DNA of 64,000 bases, taken from positions 101,006,964 to 101,070,963 of the forward strand of contig OY992539.1 in assembly GCA_963921195.1 (NCBI GenBank). Direction: 5' to 3'. Positions 58,481 through 64,000 of this stretch are shown here, in pieces. The DNA comes from Pegoplata infirma. Its lineage: Eukaryota; Arthropoda; Insecta; Diptera; Anthomyiidae. Each line of letters opens with the position of its first letter. Position 1 is the stretch's first letter. The position numbers were made by a program, and so were the translations under genes. The notes beneath the pieces were generated by a model. The model did not search any database. It was not told where the DNA came from and worked only from the letters and a program-made list of their open reading frames with translations.

Positions 58481-58505
58481 GTGGAGATAGGGCGTAGGTA
58501 TGTTT

Positions 58506-58765
58506 TAAAAAATGTTGTAGGGTAAAAATAAATGTGGGTCGGTCTCACTAATGACCCCTCTCGGACGCACCATTGTACCGGTAGAAGCTGATTAAATAAA
58601 ACAAATTTACATAAAATAAAAAAAAAACTATATGGGCACCGCCTTAAGAGTTAAAGATAAAGGGTGGGTGTGTTCAAAAAAAAAATTTTGGACTAAAAAA
58701 ACGTAAAACGACGTAAAAATTAATAGGGGTTGGTCGTATAAATGACCCCTCTATGACGCACCATT
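58506..58765. repeat. Diverged direct repeat, AATGACCCCTCT-GACGCACCATTG
   Basis: AATGACCCCTCTCGGACGCA, then CCATTG, at about 58550 recurs as AATGACCCCTCTATGACGCA, then CCATTG, at about 58741, each after GGTxGGTC. The family is unknown. Confidence 0.5.
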
Positions 58766-59756
58766 GCACAGTGGTCGAAACACCCAGTCTAGCGGCGCTT
58801 AATTCGGAAATGTAAAATAATAAAGCCCAATGCATATTTGTGATTATAAAACTTATAAAGAATTTAATTTTTAACCATATTTATTTATTTCAGTGTGTTT
58901 ATGTATTTTTTGAAATTTATATGAATATCGGGAGGGTGGTCTGTATGAGGACTAGAAGTTAAAATGTTCCGATTCCGTTAAAATTTAGAGTGATTATTTA
59001 TGGCTACAAAAAACATTTTAACAATCGAATTTCAAGAGGATATTTGTTAAAATTCTATTGTTAGGGATTTTTAAGTAAAACTGGAAGTGGAAATTAACAT
59101 GGACCGATTTTGTCAAAAATTTGATAGGTTTTGTTCTTTCGTTAAAAAATCTTAAATTTCAAATTTTAGCCTAATCGATTGAAAACTGTGGTCTGTATCG
59201 CGTTTACACTGTTTATTTGGACAGGCAAATTGACCGAAAACCGAAACCGAAAAACTTGCGTGAACTAGCACGCCATACTGAAACGTCACAATAAAAATAA
59301 CCCAAAATAATAAACAAAACAGAAATTGGACTGAATACGACCGAATTTCAAAAGTTGCAGTCCGTGAAACTATAGTTTATATCACAAATGTAAACTTCTA
59401 TAATGAACTAATAATAAACTAAATACACACAGGCAACAAACATTAATTTTTTTAGTTAAAACATACCTTTTACTTTTAATTAAAACTTTTTGGCTCAAAA
59501 TGTATAAACAATTGACTTAAAAGTGTCAAGAAAAACTCACTGAGTAATTAGGCCCCAAATTCCTTTAATACACTTGCTGTAGAAAATGTATATTTGATAG
59601 CTTACAGCTGTGCGAATATTGAAAGCAAAACAAAAGTAAAAAAGTAAATTTTTTCTGTAAAGTATAGGTAAACGATGCAGTGCAAAAACATTTATCTATC
59701 TTAATTTTTAAATTTTGACTTTAGCGCCGCTATATCAGTGATTTCGGCCACAGTGC
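58766..59756. mobile_element. Element with GCACAGTGGTCGAAA ends, ATT duplication
   Basis: GCACAGTGGTCGAAA and TTTCGGCCACAGTGC, with inner CTAGCGGCGCTTAA and TTAGCGCCGCTATA. ATT flanks both sides (58763-58765 and 59757-59759). The ends resemble the foldback at 26433-27501. The interior is not palindromic and shows no gene. Confidence 0.6.
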
Positions 59757-60887
59757 ATTGGAGCTGTAAAAATGATTTTAAGATTGGTAAATAACAATAA
59801 AATTTTTTCAAAAAATTTAAAAAAATAGTAATAATCGTTATCCCACGATCCTCCTGGGCAAAAAATTTGAAGAATCGATAGAAGTTTATCACAAAAAATT
59901 TTTAAAAAAATCGAAGAGTATAATAGTTTTGATCACATGATCAATTACACTGTGCTACAAATGACCAAAAATAAAATATGCAGGGGTTCTCATATGAAAA
60001 TTCGGGTTGGTTGGAGTCCATAGAGTACTGATATACTCATAGTTTTTCTGGATCACTTCGTTAAGTACGTTTTTTATTGGCAAATGTGTTGAAAAACGGC
60101 AATTCTTAAATTACAAATTTAAAAAATTATTACTTTGTTAGTTTGCAACCGATTTTCGATTTTATGGATTTTTTTGAAAGGTTTAAGTCTTACCTTTTAA
60201 ACAAAACAAAAATATTAAAAATCGATCAAGAATTGGCTGAGCTACGATCGTTTAAGTTAAAAAAATCCAATTTTTTGTAAAATTTGTCATATTCTTTATA
60301 CTCTAAGTTGAAAGTGCATCACTAAACATTTTTTTTTTATTTTTGTATAAAAATATGGTAAAGTAGCTTTCCAAAACATCAAAAAACATAACAATCGGTT
60401 AAAAAATGAATGAGTTATGCTAAGTTTTGTGATAGGACATTTTTAATTTTTTTCAGAAATGCTTGTAATTCAGGTATTATTTATAAATCTTATTGCTAGT
60501 AGTAATTTTATGTGCCTATGCATATAAACAAGAGATGGTAACATAATTAGATTTGTGCGTGATTGACACATCATCACAAGTGAGCGTGATTGAGAATCAA
60601 TTTTACTCACGTGGTTGTGAGTGAGTGGAATAAAAAAAATGGGCGTGTCAGTTGCATCTAAATCCCATTTAAAATGTTTTGGTTTTGTTTGAAAAATATG
60701 AGTGTTACTTCTTAAAAAAAAAATATTGAGAATAGGCTCGTTTAAGTAAAAAATCTTTTTTGAAAAGTTATACCTGCAACATTTTTATGACAGAAAAAGT
60801 TGTGCGTTTGCAAACATTTTTGAAACGAAATTGGTAAAATTGTGGGATCATTTGAGGGAAATTTTACCTATTTATAAATAAACGTAT

Positions 60888-62175
60888 GAGGCATTCCACA
60901 CCAAATATCCAGCAAAAAAAAAAACATGTGTACCGTAAATTTCTGAACAGGTTGTATGAATAGCCCTATATGGAGCTAAGAAAATTGCGTTTTTGGTTTT
61001 TAAATTTTTCAAAAACTTGGCTTAGGAAGCGTGGTCAAATATTGGAAAAATGGTCAAATTTGTGTTGATTTACCTTGTTTAAATATTTATTAAATTAAAA
61101 CATCGATTAAATTTTTTTTTTTTTGAAAATTTTCAGAACCCGTTCTGAAATTTTGCATTTTTAAAAAAAGTCAATTAATCAAAAATCCGGCCACTTTTTT
61201 TTAAGTTTATTATTATTAAATATTTGCATTAGTCATACGCTACGTTGAACAAAGCAAATTACTAAATTGTCATGAAATTCAAAATTCAAATGCGATTTCT
61301 CGAAAATAACGAAAAACACATTACAATTTTTTTGTGTGGATAGACAAACTAGAGATGGGAACATGAGCAGATTTGAGCGTGAGTGTGACTGAATTCAATT
61401 TTACTCACGTGATTGTGAGTGAGTAAGATTATTGCGTGAAAGAGTGTGCGTGAGTTGATTTTTTTGTGTGAGTTTGCGTGATTTATTTTCTCTTCATATT
61501 TCCTTTCATTCCAAAAAAAGCAACAAAAAAAATATAAAATTTTGCTTAACTTCAGAATTCGTCCCGAAAAAATCAAAACAAATGTAAAATTTTAGATTTT
61601 GCTGAAATTTTTGAAAGATTTTTGAATCTTTAGTTTTTGAATTTTTTTTTAGTATAAATAAGAATATCTTGAGTGTAAGTCAACGTTAGCGTGAGTGACT
61701 CTTGCGTCGGCGCACGTGAGTGTGAGTTGTATTAAATTTACCCACGTGATTGTGAGTGAGTGTTATTAAAAAATTTATGCTCGTGAGTGAGTGAAAGTTA
61801 AAATTCACTCACGAGACCATCTCTTAGACAAACATCTAATCTTTAAAAAAAAATTTACAAAAAAAAAAACAAAAGTGGCCGGATTTTTTATAAATTGACT
61901 TTTTTAAAAAATGGAAAATTTCAGAACGGGTTTTGAAAATTTTCCAAAAAATGTTTAATCGATAGCCCATACAAAAGTATACAAGAATGTAAATTTTTGA
62001 GATTTTGGTGCATTTCGTTTTTATTTGATTTATATTTAAACAAGGCAACTCGACACAAATTTGACCATTTTTCCAATATTTGACCACGTCTCGTAAGCCC
62101 AATTTTTGAAAACTTGAAAAACCAAAAACGCAATTTTCTTTTCTTTTTCGCTGAAGATTTGGTGTGGAATGCCTC
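60888..62175. mobile_element. Foldback, GAGGCATTCC family, nested
   Basis: GAGGCATTCCACACC and GGTGTGGAATGCCTC form the ends, as at 2580-4152. Arms pair via GGAAGCGTGGTCAAATATTGG (first 20 bases from 61025) and CAATATTTGACCACGTC near 62075. A hAT MITE occupies the centre. Confidence 0.7.
61350..61825. mobile_element. hAT MITE at the centre of nested palindromes
   Basis: TAGAGATGGGAACATGAGC and CACGAGACCATCTCTT are flanked by the perfect 8-bp duplication AGACAAAC (61342-61349 and 61826-61833). GTGAGTGAGT words fill the edges. Confidence 0.85.
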
Positions 62176-63133
62176 ATACGTATATTTATAAATAGGTAAA
62201 ATTTACATCATATGATCCGACAAATTTACCAATTTCGTTTCAAAAATGTCAAATGTTTTTTGTCATAAAAATGTTGCAGGTAAAACTCGTCAAAAAAGGT
62301 TTTTTACATAAACAAGCGCACCTTAGCCTGTTTTCAACCGATTCTCAATATTTTTTTGTTTAGGAAGTAACACTCATATTTTTTAAACAAACCCAAAAAA
62401 TTATAAATAGGATTTGGAAGTAACTGTCACGCCCATTTTTTTATTCCACTCACGCTGACAGTCACTCACAACCACGTGAGTAAAATTAATTTTCAATCAC
62501 GCTCACTTGTGATCATGTGTGAATCACGCACAAATCTAATTACATTCCCATCTCTAGTTTATATGCATATGCTCATAAAATTACTACTAGCAATAAGATT
62601 TATGAATAATGCTTGAATTACAAGCGTTTCTGAAAAAAATTAAAAATGTCCTATCACAAAACTTAGCATAACTCATTCATTTTTTAACCGATTGATATAT
62701 TTTTTGGTGTTTTGGAAAGCTACTTTACTATACTTTTTTACAAAAAATTAAAAAAAAATTGTTTAATGATGCACTTTCAACTTAGAGTGTAAAGAATATG
62801 ACAAATTTTTCAAAAAATTCATTTTTTTTAATTAAGCGATCGCAGCTCAGCCAATTCTTGATAGATTTTTAATATTTTTGTTTTGTTTTAAAGGTAAGAC
62901 TTATACCTTTCAAAAAAATCCATAAAATCGAAAATCTGTTGCAAACTAACAAAGTAATAATTTTTTAAAATTGTAATTTAAGAATTACCGTTTTTCAACA
63001 CATTTGCCAATAAAAAAACGTACTTAACGAAGTGATCCAGAAAAACTATGAGTATACAAGTACTCTATAGACTCCAACCAACTCGAATTTTCATATGAGA
63101 ACCCCTGCATATTTTTGGTGTAGCACAGTGTTA

Positions 63134-63326
63134 TTTATTTTTTTTATTTATTTATTCTTTCAATTTATTTACAACTCATTTTTAATAAATTCCACCTAAC
63201 CGAGAACTGGTAACAATGACCATGGTCTCGTTGTAGCGAAAAAAAATCCAAGGGTTCTGGTGGGAACCGAACCCACGACCCCCACGTAGAAAGGCTAGCA
63301 CGCTACCAACTAGCCTACGGAGGCCC
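63134..63326 (-). mobile_element. tRNA-derived SINE
   Basis: On the minus strand a tRNA-like head (63326-63252) is followed by a roughly 100-base body and an A-rich AAATAAATAAATAAAA tail ending at about 63134. The head has an A box (TAGGCTAGTTGG), a 4-bp D stem (GCTA/TAGC) and a perfect T arm (GTGGG-TTCGGTT-CCCAC). The anticodon stem does not pair well. A short T-run after the head is a possible early Pol III stop. It abuts the end of the 59948 foldback. Confidence 0.6.
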
Positions 63327-63357
63327 GTAGCGAGTAGAATATAAACATTTTCAAAAA

Positions 63358-63694
63358 TGAGATTTAAATTTTAAAACTTAAAAATCGCATACTAGAGCGC
63401 TTTTAAGAATTTTTTTGGATTTTTTTTCAAAAGTACGTAAAAAAACAAAAATTTTGAAAAAAAAACTTGAAATTGGGACTATTATTGAAGAAGTTATGAG
63501 AAAAAAAAGTTTGAGTAAAGGAACAAACTACCAATTTTTAAAAATTCAATATCTTTTGCACGGATCATCAAAAAAATCTGAAAATTTACCACGAAAAAGT
63601 TTTCGAAGGGTACTAAAAACTGAAAACAAATTGGGAAAATCTAAAAATTTTTTTTTTCCAAATTGTCCGATTTGACATGGAATGCCCCATATGT
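63358..63694. mobile_element. Half of a GGGGCAT foldback element
   Basis: It ends GACATGGAATGCCCC and is collinear with 52135-52345. Left-hand parts appear at 59800-59930 (TCCCACGATCCTCCTGGG). That suggests the SINE and the 59948 foldback are insertions within one older element. Confidence 0.5.
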
Positions 63695-64000
63695 ACCATG
63701 TAAAATTTACATTGTATGGTTACATGAGGTAACTTAACCTTAAACAATAAGTTTTTAGGGTAAATTTTCAAAATCTGATTTAATTAGAATGTGTGTCATT
63801 CACTGATATACATACGTATGTAGTACATGTAGCCCTTGTGTTACAATTATTCTAAAATATCAATCAATAAAAAAACTAACAAAGTTGTACAAGTTTTTCA
63901 GACAGTTTAGCATATCTAGGATATCTGTCATATTTATAAATAAAAATATGTAAATAACTTTTTCTTTACATGGGCACTAAGTTTTACTGTGATCATTTTG
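63695..64000. other. AT-rich DNA, no feature seen
   Basis: There are no repeat ends, RNA genes or convincing frames in this final stretch. Confidence 0.6.

Larger units (their letters stand above)
52543..58505. mobile_element. Large foldback expanded by insertions
   Basis: GGGGCATTACATGCC, then TCTTCACTCCCTAAGTA (52543-52577), is matched by TAGGCTTCCAT...ATGGAAGCCTACTTAGGGAG (57545-57565) once insertions are removed. The right end is diverged (GATAGGGCGTAGG). Arms also pair at CATCTTCGATTTTTTT (55850) with AAAATCGAAGATGTG (57130), and at CAAAATTCAGAGTGGGATCC (56823) with its complement near 57070. Confidence 0.5.
59948..63130. mobile_element. Foldback, CACTGTGCTACA ends, TTA duplication
   Basis: CACTGTGCTACAAATGACC and TTTGGTGTAGCACAGTG are flanked by TTA (59945-59947 and 63131-63133). 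Arms of about 900 bp pair through CAGGGGTTCTCATATGAAAA and its complement. Both arms carry half of a TAGAGATGGG-type MITE (60534-60655 and 62440-62565). The centre is the foldback 60888-62175. Confidence 0.75.

Noticed and set aside
63252..63326. Functional tRNA gene
   Set aside because: A and B boxes and the T arm are good, but the anticodon stem does not pair and no isotype fits. The body and A-rich tail indicate a SINE.

Overview
The window reads as a piece of an AT-rich higher-fly (Diptera: Brachycera, probably a calyptrate such as a blow fly or house-fly relative) chromosome. Three things suggest this. There is an intact two-exon insulin-like peptide gene whose A and B chains most resemble Drosophila Ilp3. 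There are many copies of a DINE-1/mini-me-like repeat with GTCC/GTCT tetranucleotide runs, a family described from dipterans. The rest is intron-like or intergenic DNA filled with small DNA transposons. There are no bacterial-style operons, and nearly all long open frames are chance runs through A/T-rich repeats.

Genes. (1) 13420-13516 (+) is a first coding exon: a start codon, a signal peptide, then a GTAAGT splice donor. Its next exon is not seen, so much of the rest of the window may be its intron. The sequence just upstream (8119-9225, continuing at 13167-13419) looks like leader DNA into which a 3.9-kb Helitron has inserted. (2) 37073-37908 (-) is the insulin-like peptide gene, with a 452-bp intron that holds a small transposon. 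(3) 45259-45498 (+) is the broken C-terminal part of a Tc1/mariner transposase.

Repeats, left to right. 0-8 kb: two hAT elements sharing one target site, a foldback element, and a five-deep nested stack (4366-7839). 8-13.5 kb: leader DNA plus a Helitron carrying 146-bp repeats, about 93 copies of a 16-bp satellite and a Tigger-like MITE. 14-23 kb: a chain of elements starting CACT with 2-bp target duplications, one containing about 2.8 kb of a 35-bp double-palindrome satellite. 23-36 kb: nested foldbacks, hAT MITEs, DINE-like copies and a second 35-bp satellite block. 36.3-39 kb: the cleanest host-like DNA, with the insulin gene. 39-50 kb: DINE-like copies, two large foldbacks and a mariner remnant. 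50-64 kb: three large palindromes containing at least six hAT-type elements, plus a tRNA-derived SINE.

The most interesting signal is a set of at least a dozen elements that share only short CA(C)-type ends and 2-bp duplications. The interior of each is built by iterating its own short palindromic word. The 35-bp satellites sit inside two of them. Several insertions fall in arms of older palindromes, so the opposite arm gives the empty site and fixes the insertion boundaries. All family assignments come from reading termini and duplications by eye; no database search was possible.
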